Below, in pieces: positions 6,680 through 15,372 of a stretch of DNA of 64,000 nucleotides. The DNA is taken from the NCBI RefSeq assembly GCF_009746125.1, contig NZ_CP041352.1:4324436-4388435 (forward strand), given 5' to 3'. A model generated the notes under the pieces. It saw only the letters and a program-made list of their open reading frames with translations. It searched no databases and was not told where the DNA came from. How positions within the stretch are numbered: position 1 is the stretch's first letter; every line of letters starts with the position of its first letter. This DNA comes from Casimicrobium huifangae (GTDB lineage Bacteria; Pseudomonadota; Gammaproteobacteria; Burkholderiales; Casimicrobiaceae). The translations under genes were made by a program, and so were the position numbers.

Positions 6680-8757
6680 TCACGGTGAGCGATTTGCTGG
6701 TCATGCAGCCAAGCGCGTAACGCAGGCACCGGCGCTGGATCGTTGAACAACGCTGACGCGCTGGCGGTGATCGCCGCACGCAGCCCGGCACGGAGGGCGC
6801 TATCCGTCAGTAGCCGCCGGGCGCGCAACACGTAGTCCGCAGCATCGGTAGCGAGCAGCGCCGAGGAAACGCGCTCTGGCAGGCAACGCAGCATCGCCAT
6901 CGTCTGCCGGCCGCGCATGAACTCGCCCGGCAGCGTGAGCACCGGCAGACCGACTGAGAGCGCATCCAGACTGGTGTTGCCGCCGGAAAAGCCAAAACTG
7001 TCGAGCGCGAGATCGCTGTGGGCGAGCACGGCGAGGAAGTCGGCGCGGCTGCGCTGCGGCAGGCGCAGCACGCGGCGCGCGATCTCGACGCCCAGCGGTG
7101 CGAAGTGATGCTGCAAATAGGCATCGAACACCCGCGAGCGGCTTGCGATCGGGCTGTCGAACACCAACAGCGTTGCCTCCGGTGACGCCACCAGAATCTC
7201 GCCCACCGTGCGTGTGAACTGCGGGCTCCACTTGAACGGCGATTGCGCGCAAATGGCCAGCGTGCCGGTGGCCGGCAATCCGAGCGCGGCACGCGACAAG
7301 GCCGAAGCGGCGGGTGGTGTCGGATAGCAGGTGCCCAACCCCGGCAGCAAATGCAGCCGCTCACGATAGTGCGTCACGGCGTCGGCAGGCTCCAGCGCGG
7401 CTGCGCTGACGAACACGTCAATCGTCGGCAATCCTGTCGTGACCGGATGCCCCCACATTGCGCACTGCAGCGGCGCCAGGCGCATCGCTGCGAGCTTTTC
7501 GATCAGCGGCTCCATGCCGATCTCGGGGTAAATCAGCACGTCAGGCGCATCGGCGGCAATGGCGCCAGCGATGGCCAGCAGGGCAGCATCGTCATCGGCG
7601 AAGTGCCGCAAGGTGGCACGACTCGCGACTTCATCGGTGAAGGCATCGCGATCGCCACAGGCGTAGACAAACACCTCGATGCGTCCGTCGGCAAGATCGG
7701 TGAAGAAGCGCTTGAAGTAGTGGCCCACCGTGCAGTCACGCAGGTGCTTCGAGGCGAAGGCCACGCGCAGCTTGTCACGCGGGACAGGTGGCGACAGGGA
7801 CGGCGGCGTCAGCGGCTGCATCAGCATTGCCAGCAAATCGCCACGTAGCGTTTGCAATGCACGGTCGTCGCGCCCGTGATAGGCGAGGCGGAATGCGGTG
7901 TGACGAACCAGCCCGGCGCGTTGCGGGTCGGTCAGTGTGGTCTGCGGCAACCGGTCAAGAATCGCCCGCAGACCACTGCCATAACGCTCACGCCACCGAT
8001 CTATCGCCGCATCGTCAGGGTACTGCTCCGGCACGACCAGCGCGGCATCGACGGCGTCGGCGTCGAGCGTCGCCTCTCGTGGCAGCGCTTCCAGCGCACG
8101 GGCCGGCGGCGCTTGCAGTTCGCGCCAGGCATCAAGTGGTGCCTCATCCACCAGCCGTCGCAGCCAGAGCCAGCGCGCAATGTTTGATTGTGGATGTCGC
8201 ACTGCCGTGTCACGCCCAAGCGTAAGCGCCTCCGCCACCGCGCCGGTATCCATCAGTGCGCGCGCCGTTGCCCTGGCGACATGCACGTCGGCACTGGCGT
8301 CGAGCGACGCCGCGCGGACCAGTTGCAGCGCACGTTGTTGCGACAGCGGCGTGGTGGCTGCGTCCCACAGGAAGCGCCAGAACGCCATCTGCTGTGGCAG
8401 CAGTTGCACCAGCGCCTCGAAGTGCGGAAACGCCTGCTCTGGCTGCTTGCGGTCGAGCGCGATGCGTCCGGCCAGCGCGCGCGTGGCTGGTTCCAGCGGT
8501 GGATAGCGCAGCGCGCGCTGGATGGCAGCATCGGCTGCCGTCAGGTCGCCACGCTGCGCCTGCGCGGCCGCCAGTGTGCGCTGCGCGGCTTGTGTGTTGC
8601 GTGTAGCAGCCGGGGCCGACTCGATCGCGCGGATGGCGGTGTCAACGTCACCGGTACGCAATGCCTGCAGCGCCCGATCAATGATCGCTGCGCTCACCGC
8701 GACCTCGCAATGGCGCAGTGAACGAGCAGGGGCGACAAAGCGACGGGCATGCGGCAT
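6676..8757 (-). CDS. TPR-containing O-GlcNAc-transferase-like glycosyltransferase (GT41)
   Basis: A protein of about 693 aa. The N-terminal third is alpha-helical TPR-like (for example AAQRTLAAAQAQRGDLTAAD). The C-terminal half resembles the SPINDLY/O-GlcNAc transferase catalytic domain. DKLRVAFASKHLRDCTVGHY opens it, followed by CAQSPFKWSPQFTRTVGEIL. The donor-site loop is DLALDSFGFSGGNTSLDALS with VGLPVLTLPGEFMRGRQTMA. Such bacterial enzymes transfer a sugar from a nucleotide donor to protein Ser/Thr/Asn residues. The target here is unknown. The start is uncertain: ATG at 8757 is used, but a GTG at 8697 (VSAAIIDRAL) would also fit. The gene is divergent from the potassium channel gene 39 bp away. 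Confidence 0.82.
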   Translation of the reverse strand: MPHARRFVAPARSLRHCEVAVSAAIIDRALQALRTGDVDTAIRAIESAPAATRNTQAAQRTLAAAQAQRGDLTAADAAIQRALRYPPLEPATRALAGRIALDRKQPEQAFPHFEALVQLLPQQMAFWRFLWDAATTPLSQQRALQLVRAASLDASADVHVARATARALMDTGAVAEALTLGRDTAVRHPQSNIARWLWLRRLVDEAPLDAWRELQAPPARALEALPREATLDADAVDAALVVPEQYPDDAAIDRWRERYGSGLRAILDRLPQTTLTDPQRAGLVRHTAFRLAYHGRDDRALQTLRGDLLAMLMQPLTPPSLSPPVPRDKLRVAFASKHLRDCTVGHYFKRFFTDLADGRIEVFVYACGDRDAFTDEVASRATLRHFADDDAALLAIAGAIAADAPDVLIYPEIGMEPLIEKLAAMRLAPLQCAMWGHPVTTGLPTIDVFVSAAALEPADAVTHYRERLHLLPGLGTCYPTPPAASALSRAALGLPATGTLAICAQSPFKWSPQFTRTVGEILVASPEATLLVFDSPIASRSRVFDAYLQHHFAPLGVEIARRVLRLPQRSRADFLAVLAHSDLALDSFGFSGGNTSLDALSVGLPVLTLPGEFMRGRQTMAMLRCLPERVSSALLATDAADYVLRARRLLTDSALRAGLRAAITASASALFNDPAPVPALRAWLHDQQIAHRE

Positions 8758-8796
8758 TTTGTCATTGCCGGGCAGTGGTGCCACAATCGCGCCGCC

Positions 8797-9825
8797 ATGA
8801 ACCCGAAGCGCCTGTCGCACTTTCTCAAGACGCTTTACTCGCAGGTCACCCGTCTGACCTGGTGGTCGCTGCTGGGTGCGTTCACACTGCACTACGCGGT
8901 CTCGGCCAGGCTGATGTGGCTGTTCGAGACTGGTGAGATCACGGAGATCGTCGCGTTTTTCTATTACTACATCACCACCGTCACCACGGTCGGTTATGGC
9001 GACATTTCGCCGAAGACCGTCAGCGGCCGGCTACTGGCGTCGCTCTGGATCATGCCGGGCGGCATCATCCTGTTCACCACCAGCATCACCAAGTTCGTTC
9101 ACTATCTTTCGATCCAATGGAGGCGCCGCATGTGTGGTGAAGCCGATTATTCCTACCTGGGCGGCCACATCGTCATCCTTGGCTGGCAGGGAATGCGCAC
9201 ACAACGCATGGTGGAAGAGATCATCCATGACATCGGGCGCGCCGAACGCGAGATCGTGGTCTGCTCGACCAAGGATATCGAGAACCCGATGCCAACACTG
9301 GTCAAGTTCGTCCGCGACACGGCACTGTCGGAGAAGCGCCTGCATGACCGGGCGGGTACAGCGGGCGCGGCGGTCATCATCGCGCTCGGGCATGATGACA
9401 ACGACACGCTGGCAGCAGCGCTGGCTGCGTCGGCCTACAACCGCGACGGGCATCTGGTGGCGCACTTCCAGCAACAGGCATTTGCCGATCTGCTGGTCGC
9501 TCATTGCCCGCGTGCGGAGGCAATGGTCAGTGCCGACACGGCGATGCTGGTGCGTGCCGCGCAGGACCCTGGCAGCTCCCGCGTGCATCACGATTTGCTG
9601 TCGGTGATGACCGGCAGCGCGCTATTCAGTCTGAAGATTCCGGACAACGCTGCGCTGACGACGTATGGCGAATTGATGAGCGACTACAAGCTGCGGCACA
9701 ACGCCACCGTGGTCGCCGTTGCCGATGACGCGCGTGGCAACGGCCTGTCGCTCAATGCGCCGGCCAGCAAACACGTTGGACCGGGGCAGGTGGTGTACTA
9801 CATCGCCGAGCGTCGCATCAGCTGA
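8797..9825 (+). CDS. Two-TM potassium channel with C-terminal RCK/TrkA-N domain
   Basis: Inner-membrane K+ channel subunit (342 aa). Hydrophobic segments at about 22-43 and 80-101 flank a pore loop with the selectivity filter TTVGYGD at residues 63-69. A cytoplasmic Rossmann-like RCK domain begins at HIVILGWQG (124-132). There the usual GxGxxG is altered, so nucleotide binding is doubtful. A later RCK-C-like part (YGELMSDYKLRHNATVVAV) follows. This architecture matches MthK/Kch-type ligand-gated channels controlling potassium flux and membrane potential. The start is the ATG giving MNPKRLSHFL; the earlier ATG at 8749 would add 16 unlikely residues. Confidence 0.9.
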   Translation: MNPKRLSHFLKTLYSQVTRLTWWSLLGAFTLHYAVSARLMWLFETGEITEIVAFFYYYITTVTTVGYGDISPKTVSGRLLASLWIMPGGIILFTTSITKFVHYLSIQWRRRMCGEADYSYLGGHIVILGWQGMRTQRMVEEIIHDIGRAEREIVVCSTKDIENPMPTLVKFVRDTALSEKRLHDRAGTAGAAVIIALGHDDNDTLAAALAASAYNRDGHLVAHFQQQAFADLLVAHCPRAEAMVSADTAMLVRAAQDPGSSRVHHDLLSVMTGSALFSLKIPDNAALTTYGELMSDYKLRHNATVVAVADDARGNGLSLNAPASKHVGPGQVVYYIAERRIS

Positions 9826-9846
9826 ACTGCGTGCGCTCAGCGCTGC

Positions 9847-11790
9847 CTACGCGGACTTTGATCGCTGATAGTTGAATGGACCGCCGGTGAACGGCGCAAA
9901 TCCGCAACCGAAGATCGCACCGGCATCGGCCAGGTCACTGTCAGTCACTACCCCTTCAGCCAGGGCTTTGTTCGCCTCGTTGAGCATCGGCGTGATCAGG
10001 CGCTCGGTGAGTCCTGCCGGCACCGCGCTGGCGCTGCCTTTCTGCGGCTTGCCGCTGACCCAGGTGTAGAAGCCCTTACCGGTCTTCTTGCCGAGTTCCT
10101 TCGCTTCGAGCTTCGCGGCGAGTTTCTTCGGCGCGTTCCTGAGCGCTTCTTCACCACCCACGACCTGACCCACTGCGGCGCAGACGTCGAGGCCGACCAC
10201 ATCAGCCAGTTCCACCGGCCCCATCGGCATGCCGAACGCGAGCGCGGCTTCGTCGAGTGTCTCGGGCGTGATGCCTTCGTCGAGGCAGCGCATCGCCTCG
10301 GTGAGGTAGGGCGCAAGAATGCGGTTAACCCAGAAGCCTGGCGCGCTCTTGCAGGCGAGCGGCAGCTTGTCGATCTGATCGACAAAGGCGGTGGCGTTAC
10401 GCGCCACGTCCGGATTGGTCTGTGCACCGCTGATGATCTCCACCAGCATCATCTGCGCGACCGGGTTGAAGAAGTGCACACCGACGAGGCGCGCCGGATT
10501 GGCAAGCGCCGTGGCAATCTGTTCGAGCGGGATTGATGACGTGTTGGTGGCGAGAATGGCGTCCGGGCGCGCTTTCGCCTCAAGTTCCGCGAACACCTTC
10601 TGCTTGACGCCGAGGTTCTCGACGATCGCCTCGATGATCACGTCGGCTTTCTTCGCGCCGTCGCCGGTCACGTCCGGCTGCAGACGGTCCATGGCGTCGC
10701 GGATTCGGCGTTCGTCGCGCAGGCGCTTCCTGTACATGTCGGCCGCACGCTTGATCGCGGGCGCGATACGGGCCGCATCGAGATCCTGCAGCGTGACAGT
10801 GATGCCGCGCAGTGCGCACCACGCAGCGATGTCACCGCCCATGACCCCGGCGCCGATCACGTGCACATGTTTTGCCTTGAAGTCGATACCCTTGGCCTGC
10901 GCCTTGAGCTTTTCACGCAGGCCGAACACGCGGATCAGGTTTTTCGCCGTGGAATGCGACAGCAGCGACTGCATCGAACAGGATTCGGTCGCCGCAGGTT
11001 TGTGCACATCACCGTTGTACTTCTGCCAGAGATCGATGATCGCGTACGGGGCCGGATAGTGCTCCGGGCGCGCACGCTTGGCGACCTGCTTCTTCGCCTG
11101 CGAGGCGACGTAGCCGCGCAGGAAGCCGTTGGTCATGAGGTTTTGTGCGAAGGGCAGGGTGCGCGGCGTCGGGGAGGCAGCGAGCACGCCGCTGGCCGTG
11201 TTCCACATGATGCGCGGCGGCACGGCTTCGTCGGCGAGGCCGAGCTTCTTTGCCTTCTTCGCGTCAACGGTCTTGCCAGAGAGCATCAGGTCAAACGCGG
11301 CCGGCGCGCCGACCAGTTGCGGCAGGCGTTTGACACCACCCCACGCCGGCAGGATGCCAAGCATCACTTCGGGCAGACCCATGCGCGTGCCGGGATCGTC
11401 GACCGCCACACGGTAGCGGCAGGCCATTGCCAACTCCAGGCCGCCACCCATGCAGAAGCCCTTGATCAGGGCAAGGGTCGGGTATTTCACGACCGCGAGG
11501 CGGTCGTAGAGGTCGTAGCCGGTGAGGATCAGTTTGGTCGCTGCGGCAACATCGTTGGTTTTGCCGATAGCCTCGAACTCCTGAATGTTGGCGCCGGCGA
11601 TGAAGCCGGAAGACTTCAGCGAATGGAACACCACACCCTTCGGCGGCTGCGCGTCAAATTCGTCAAGCAGCCTGGCCAGCTCGGCCAGCACCGGCGTGCC
11701 CATCGTGTTGACGTTGCTGCCTGCCACGTCGATGCCGACCCAGACGATGCCCTGCTCGTCGGTACGGAGTTTGAAGTTTTCGTAAGTCAT
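9847..11790 (-). CDS. fadJ: Fatty acid oxidation complex alpha subunit (enoyl-CoA hydratase/3-hydroxyacyl-CoA dehydrogenase)
   Basis: Bifunctional beta-oxidation enzyme (647 aa) starting MTYENFKLRT. The N-terminal crotonase domain has the oxyanion motif GFCMGGGLELA with Glu119, and Glu141 in GLPEVMLGILPAWGG, equivalent to the two catalytic glutamates of FadB/FadJ. The dehydrogenase domain starts at VHVIGAGVMGGDIAA (309-323), the NAD-binding loop, and continues with VGVHFFNPVAQMMLVEIISG, containing the catalytic His region. A duplicated C-terminal dehydrogenase dimerisation half follows. It hydrates and oxidises acyl-CoA intermediates together with the thiolase at 11935. It is the last gene of a TetR-thiolase-FadJ operon. 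Assignment as fadJ rather than fadB is by similarity only. Confidence 0.93.
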   Translation of the reverse strand: MTYENFKLRTDEQGIVWVGIDVAGSNVNTMGTPVLAELARLLDEFDAQPPKGVVFHSLKSSGFIAGANIQEFEAIGKTNDVAAATKLILTGYDLYDRLAVVKYPTLALIKGFCMGGGLELAMACRYRVAVDDPGTRMGLPEVMLGILPAWGGVKRLPQLVGAPAAFDLMLSGKTVDAKKAKKLGLADEAVPPRIMWNTASGVLAASPTPRTLPFAQNLMTNGFLRGYVASQAKKQVAKRARPEHYPAPYAIIDLWQKYNGDVHKPAATESCSMQSLLSHSTAKNLIRVFGLREKLKAQAKGIDFKAKHVHVIGAGVMGGDIAAWCALRGITVTLQDLDAARIAPAIKRAADMYRKRLRDERRIRDAMDRLQPDVTGDGAKKADVIIEAIVENLGVKQKVFAELEAKARPDAILATNTSSIPLEQIATALANPARLVGVHFFNPVAQMMLVEIISGAQTNPDVARNATAFVDQIDKLPLACKSAPGFWVNRILAPYLTEAMRCLDEGITPETLDEAALAFGMPMGPVELADVVGLDVCAAVGQVVGGEEALRNAPKKLAAKLEAKELGKKTGKGFYTWVSGKPQKGSASAVPAGLTERLITPMLNEANKALAEGVVTDSDLADAGAIFGCGFAPFTGGPFNYQRSKSA

Positions 11791-11817
11791 GTCAATTCCT
11801 GTGTGTCGCAGTTTTGC

Positions 11818-11855
11818 TCCCTCTCCCTTGAGGGGAGAGGGCCGGGGAGAGGGTG
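11818..11855. repeat. Dispersed CCCTCTCCC/GGGAGAGGG repeat, copy 2
   Basis: Lies between the thiolase and FadJ genes. CCCTCTCCC (11819-11827) pairs perfectly with GGGAGAGGG (11833-11841), followed by a second GGGAGAGGGTGA. It is nearly identical to 3367-3404. It could form a hairpin in the fad operon mRNA. Confidence 0.78.
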
Positions 11856-11908
11856 ACGGTTGATATCCCGCTCGCGCTGGCCATTTCGCCACCGCCCCCT
11901 CTCCCCTA

Positions 11909-11932
11909 CCCCTCCCCCACGAGGGGGAGGGG
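11909..11932 (-). repeat. Perfect 10-bp inverted repeat after the thiolase gene
   Basis: CCCCTCCCCC (11909-11918) and GGGGGAGGGG (11923-11932) form a perfect 10-bp stem with a 4-base loop, ending 2 bases from the thiolase stop codon (11935-11937). No T run follows on the minus strand, so it is more likely an mRNA-stabilising or attenuating hairpin, or a repeat, than a classical terminator. It separates thiolase from fadJ in the operon. Confidence 0.7.
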
Positions 11933-11934
11933 TT

Positions 11935-13233
11935 CTAGGCAGCCTCTACCAACATGGCGCCGCCCTGCCCGCCACCGATGCAAATGGTCGCGAGAGCGCG
12001 CTTGCCCCCGGTGCGCTTGAGAGTTTTGAGCGCATGCAGCACGATGCGGGCGCCGGAGGCGCCGACCGGGTGACCCAGCGCTACAGCGCCGCCGTCAACG
12101 TTGAGCTTGTTCATGTCGATCGAACCGAGCGCACCATCGAGGCCAAGCTCGTCCTTGCAGAACTTCTCATCCTCCCACGCGCGCTTGCACGCGAGCACCT
12201 GCGCCGCGAAGGCCTCGTTGATCTCGATGCTGTCGAGGTCGTTGAGGCCGAGCCCGTTGCGCTTGAGGATCGGCGTGGACGCGTACACCGGGCCGAGGCC
12301 CATCTGCGCCGGGTCGCAGCCCGCCCACTGCGTGTCGGTGATCTTGCCAAGCACGGAGAGGTTGTTCTTCTCTACAGCCGCCCTGGTCGCCAGCAGCAGC
12401 CATACGCCACCATCGGTGATCTGCGAGCTGTTGCCCGGCGTCACGTTGCCGTACTTCTTGTCGAAGAAGGGTTTGAGTTTGGCCAGTTTCTCGGGCGTCG
12501 AATCGCTGCGAGCACCGTCATCTGCTGCATAGACGTTGCCCTTGCCGTCAATCAGCGGCACCAGTTCGTCCTTGAAGCGGCCCTCCGCTTGCGCCGCCAG
12601 CACGCGCTTGTGGCTCTCGGCGGCGAATGCGTCCATCTCGGCGCGGGTGATGCCAAAGCGGAATGCGATGTTCTCGGCGGTCTGCCCCATCAGCAGGCCC
12701 ACCTTCGGATCGGTCAGGCCCTTCATCAACGCGATGACCGGCGACAGCAGCGCGGCAGGTGACAGTTTGGCAAAGGTACCAACCTTCTGGCCCATGGTGC
12801 GCGCACTGGCGAGTGCGGCGAACCAGAGCACCATCTTTTCACTGTAGAGCAGCGGCGCCCGCGAGAGGGCGTCAACGCCACCGGCGAGCACCAGTTCGCT
12901 GCGGCCCGCGAGCATGTTGTTGATCGCCGAGTCGAGCGCCTGCATGCCGCTGGCGCAGTTGCGCATCACCGTCCAGCCGGTCACCTTGTCACCACAACCG
13001 AGGCGCATGGCAACGTAGCGGCCAATGTTCACTTCATCCGGCGACGGGTTGGCGCAGCCGAGAATCACCTCGTCCAGCGCTTTGGGATCGACCGGTTGTC
13101 GCGCCAGCAGCGCACGACCGGCGGCGACGGCGAGGTCGGACGCGGAGAACGGCCCCGGCGCGTTCTTCGCCTTCAGGAACGGCGTTCGGGTGCCGTCAAC
13201 GACGTAAATGGGTTCACGAAGGGCGGATGCCAT
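11935..13233 (-). CDS. fadI: Acetyl-CoA C-acyltransferase (3-ketoacyl-CoA thiolase)
   Basis: Degradative thiolase (432 aa), the beta partner of the FadJ-like protein. It cleaves 3-ketoacyl-CoA with CoA into acetyl-CoA and a shortened acyl-CoA. The nucleophilic cysteine is Cys93 in NCASGMQALDSA. The acid-base set is completed by NEAFAAQVLA, GHPVGASGARI (His388) and CIGGGQGG (Cys418). The length of about 430 fits FadI-type (trifunctional-like) thiolases rather than the 390-residue FadA type. The start MASALREPIYVVDGTRTPF directly precedes the first core strand. It lies 33 bp downstream of the TetR gene and is very probably co-transcribed with it. Confidence 0.94.
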   Translation of the reverse strand: MASALREPIYVVDGTRTPFLKAKNAPGPFSASDLAVAAGRALLARQPVDPKALDEVILGCANPSPDEVNIGRYVAMRLGCGDKVTGWTVMRNCASGMQALDSAINNMLAGRSELVLAGGVDALSRAPLLYSEKMVLWFAALASARTMGQKVGTFAKLSPAALLSPVIALMKGLTDPKVGLLMGQTAENIAFRFGITRAEMDAFAAESHKRVLAAQAEGRFKDELVPLIDGKGNVYAADDGARSDSTPEKLAKLKPFFDKKYGNVTPGNSSQITDGGVWLLLATRAAVEKNNLSVLGKITDTQWAGCDPAQMGLGPVYASTPILKRNGLGLNDLDSIEINEAFAAQVLACKRAWEDEKFCKDELGLDGALGSIDMNKLNVDGGAVALGHPVGASGARIVLHALKTLKRTGGKRALATICIGGGQGGAMLVEAA

Positions 13234-13266
13234 GCTGAATCCTTGTCTGTGTTTCTTGAGTGTTGA

Positions 13267-14037
13267 TCACGCGAACGCGAGCACCGCGCGGATGGCACGG
13301 ACCTGGGCGTTCTGGTTCACGCGGGCGCGCAGGGAGCCGGCGAGGAAGGGTGCAAGGTGGGCGAGCACGGCTGCGTCTTCCTCCAGCGCGCCGTTGCTGG
13401 TGCTGGCGAGCGTGGTCATCAGTTTGCGCGCGTCTTCGCTGGCGAGTGTGGATGAAATGGCGTCGAGCACGAAGTGCAAGCGCATGGTGAGATCCTGTGG
13501 CGCCAGGTCCGGCAAGGCCTTGGCAAACGCCTGCACGAAGCGGGTGTCCTGCGCGGCATAGCGCTCGGCCAGCAGGTCACGCACGAAAGGCGACGGATCG
13601 GCGTAGGCGCGGCCGAGCAGTTTGAGGAAGTCACTGCCACCGCGCTCGGCGTCGCGCGCCAGTTGCAGGGCCGGCAGGAACATCACCGTGATCAGTTGCT
13701 CCACGCTGTGCGCAGCGTCGGCGCCGGCGGCTTCCAGTGCATCGAGCAGGCGCACGCGTTCGAGATTCAGCACGTCAAGGCGGGTGGTGAGCACCAGCGC
13801 GAACAGTTCCTCCTTGCTGCCAAAGTGATAGTTCACCGCGGCCAGGTTGACCGCCGCCTCGGTGGTGATGGCGCGCAGGCTGGTGGCGTCGTAGCCGTGC
13901 TGGATGAAGAGTTTTTCGGTGGCGGCGAGGATGCGCGTCTTGGTCGCGACGCGACCATCGTTGCGTGCCGCGCCGGTCTGCCGTTCGCGGATCTTCAGTG
14001 CCGGAAAGTTGCTATTCATCAGCATTTCGAACGCCAT
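13267..14037 (-). CDS. TetR-family regulator, PsrA-like, of the fatty acid oxidation operon
   Basis: Cytoplasmic repressor (256 aa). After a ~30-residue leader, the TetR DNA-binding domain runs from about 33 to 80 (TKTRILAATEKLFIQHGYDA). The helix-turn-helix is at 52-71 (TSLRAITTEAAVNLAAVNYH) and is closed by FGSKEELF. The helical ligand domain follows. AAGGGGG precedes the ATG at 14037. It is the first gene of an operon with thiolase and FadJ. Upstream lies CAAACAATTGTTTG, which fits the published PsrA operator pattern (G/C)AAAC-N2-4-GTTTG(C/G). This supports a PsrA-like regulator that senses long-chain acyl effectors and controls its own operon. The effector is inferred. Confidence 0.88.
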   Translation of the reverse strand: MAFEMLMNSNFPALKIRERQTGAARNDGRVATKTRILAATEKLFIQHGYDATSLRAITTEAAVNLAAVNYHFGSKEELFALVLTTRLDVLNLERVRLLDALEAAGADAAHSVEQLITVMFLPALQLARDAERGGSDFLKLLGRAYADPSPFVRDLLAERYAAQDTRFVQAFAKALPDLAPQDLTMRLHFVLDAISSTLASEDARKLMTTLASTSNGALEEDAAVLAHLAPFLAGSLRARVNQNAQVRAIRAVLAFA

Positions 14038-14119
14038 GGTGTCCCCCTTGTGACGTGATGCGTTACCAGTGTGTTGCGGGGTTGCCGGACGGCCAGCCAG
14101 TTCACCGGCCGCCGCTTGG

Positions 14120-14160
14120 GTTATCCGCGCTTTGAATCGATTGATTCAAACAATTGTTTG
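14120..14160 (-). promoter_or_regulatory. PsrA-type operator over a predicted promoter of the TetR-fad operon
   Basis: CAAACAATTGTTTG (14147-14160) is a perfect palindrome matching the known PsrA box. It is joined to a second perfect dyad, TTGAATCGATTGATTCAA (14132-14149). On the minus strand a candidate -35 TTGAAT (14149-14144) and -10 GATAAC (14125-14120), 18 bp apart, lie under these operators. A repressor here would block its own transcription. The rest of the 411-bp divergent spacer holds dyad element copy F (14247-14363) and no recognised gene. Confidence 0.65.
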
Positions 14161-14246
14161 ATTCTGCCTGAAAGTTTGGCGAGATTGCACGAAAAATCGA
14201 TAGAAAGGTGGCTCTAGTGGCCTGTCTGCGCTGCCGTTGAGACAAG

Positions 14247-14363
14247 CAGCTTTTTGATGAAATGGCGTCGGTACAGGGCAAAGAAGGGAGAAACGCTGGA
14301 AACCGACTTTTTGCATTTCCGGTTGCTGAGCCCAGATGGAATGCGGGTTTTACTGAATAGTTG
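14247..14363. repeat. 117-bp dyad element, copy F
   Basis: Located in the divergent spacer between the TetR operon and the histidine phosphatase gene. The left end CAGCTTTTTGATGAAA is close to consensus. The right end (GCGGGTTTTACTGAATAGTTG region) is degenerate. GAGCCCAGATGGAATGCGGG forms the right hairpin region. The core ACCGACTT (around 14304) sits at the exact midpoint. This is the most decayed copy apart from 42769. ATGs inside it (such as 14254) are not used as starts. Confidence 0.62.
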
Positions 14364-14448
14364 CCTCCGTATGCCCGGCCGAAATTTGTGGAGCCATCGG
14401 CTCCATGCGGGTGCCACAATGCGGCGTTCAGTCTGTCGTGGAGCGCCC

Positions 14449-15369
14449 ATGCACGCCGTTCTTTCGCTATCGAACCAATCTGTGCGCCACGCCACGGCCC
14501 ACCGGTTTTTGCTGGCGGCTTTTGCCGCCACGGGCCTGAGCGCCGGGCTTGCTGTCGGCATCGCCAGCGCGCAACCGGCGCCGACGCGCCCGGCCGCAAC
14601 CGCCGATGCAGTGACCGCCGCGCCGTGGACGCCGCCGCAACGACGCCGCATCTATCTGCTGCGGCACGGCGATGTGGTGTATTTCGACGCCCAGGGCAAG
14701 CCAGTGGCTGACCCGGATCTGGTGGTGCTCAGCGAGAAGGGCCGTGCACAGGCCGATGCGGCGGGCAAATACCTCGCCGCGCTGGGTGTGAAGAAGTTCG
14801 ACCGTGTGTACGCCAGCACGCTGCCGCGCACGCAGGAGACGGCCTCGCGCGTGCTCGCTGCCGCAGGCGTCGCCGGCGAACCGGCCAAGGTGGAGGCCTG
14901 GCGCGAAATGAAATCCGGCGGCACCAGCGGCATCGCAACGGCCGACCTGCCGCGTGCCTTCCTCGCGCTGACCGAGCCCAGGGTCGGCCCCGACGGTCGC
15001 TTTGGCAACGGCGAGACAGTGCGCGAAGTGCAGGAGCGGGTGCTGCCGAAGCTGCGCGAGCTGCAGGCCGACCCAAACTGGGACAGCGCGCTGCTGGTGC
15101 TGCATGGGCTGGTCAACAACGTCATCCTGTCGCACGCGCTCGGCGCCGGCAACGACTATTTCGGCCGCATTGAGCACAGCCCCGGCTGCATCAATGTGCT
15201 GGACGTGGGGCCGAACGACTGGGTGATCCGCGCCATCAATCTCTGCCCGGATGCCGGCAACTACGCCGACAGCGGAGCACCTTCCCGACTGAACACACTG
15301 GAGAAGCTGCTGGCAGGATCCTTACGCTCGCGCGCCCTGCAGGCGCAGCAACCAGCAAGGACTTGGTGA
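14449..15369 (+). CDS. Exported histidine phosphatase family protein
   Basis: Phosphoglycerate-mutase-like phosphohydrolase (306 aa) of the histidine phosphatase superfamily. A signal peptide runs to about residue 41 (ASAQ), so it acts in the periplasm. The catalytic motif is YLLRHGDVVY with the phospho-accepting His73. STLPRTQETA supplies the conserved Arg, and His219 lies in LLVLHGLVNN. The substrate is unknown; exported members act on phosphate esters. The start is the ATG preceded by GGAG; upstream in-frame ATGs lie within repeat F. It ends 3 bp before a convergent ABC binding-protein gene. Confidence 0.85.
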   Translation: MHAVLSLSNQSVRHATAHRFLLAAFAATGLSAGLAVGIASAQPAPTRPAATADAVTAAPWTPPQRRRIYLLRHGDVVYFDAQGKPVADPDLVVLSEKGRAQADAAGKYLAALGVKKFDRVYASTLPRTQETASRVLAAAGVAGEPAKVEAWREMKSGGTSGIATADLPRAFLALTEPRVGPDGRFGNGETVREVQERVLPKLRELQADPNWDSALLVLHGLVNNVILSHALGAGNDYFGRIEHSPGCINVLDVGPNDWVIRAINLCPDAGNYADSGAPSRLNTLEKLLAGSLRSRALQAQQPARTW

Positions 15370-15372
15370 CGG

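Noticed and set aside
10861-11856. 331-codon plus-strand frame over the FadJ gene
   Set aside because: Antisense to a fully conserved bifunctional enzyme; His/Arg-rich shadow typical of GC-rich DNA.
14254-14448. N-terminal extension of the histidine phosphatase
   Set aside because: The extra 65 residues are translated from dyad element F. The ATG at 14449 begins a proper signal peptide.
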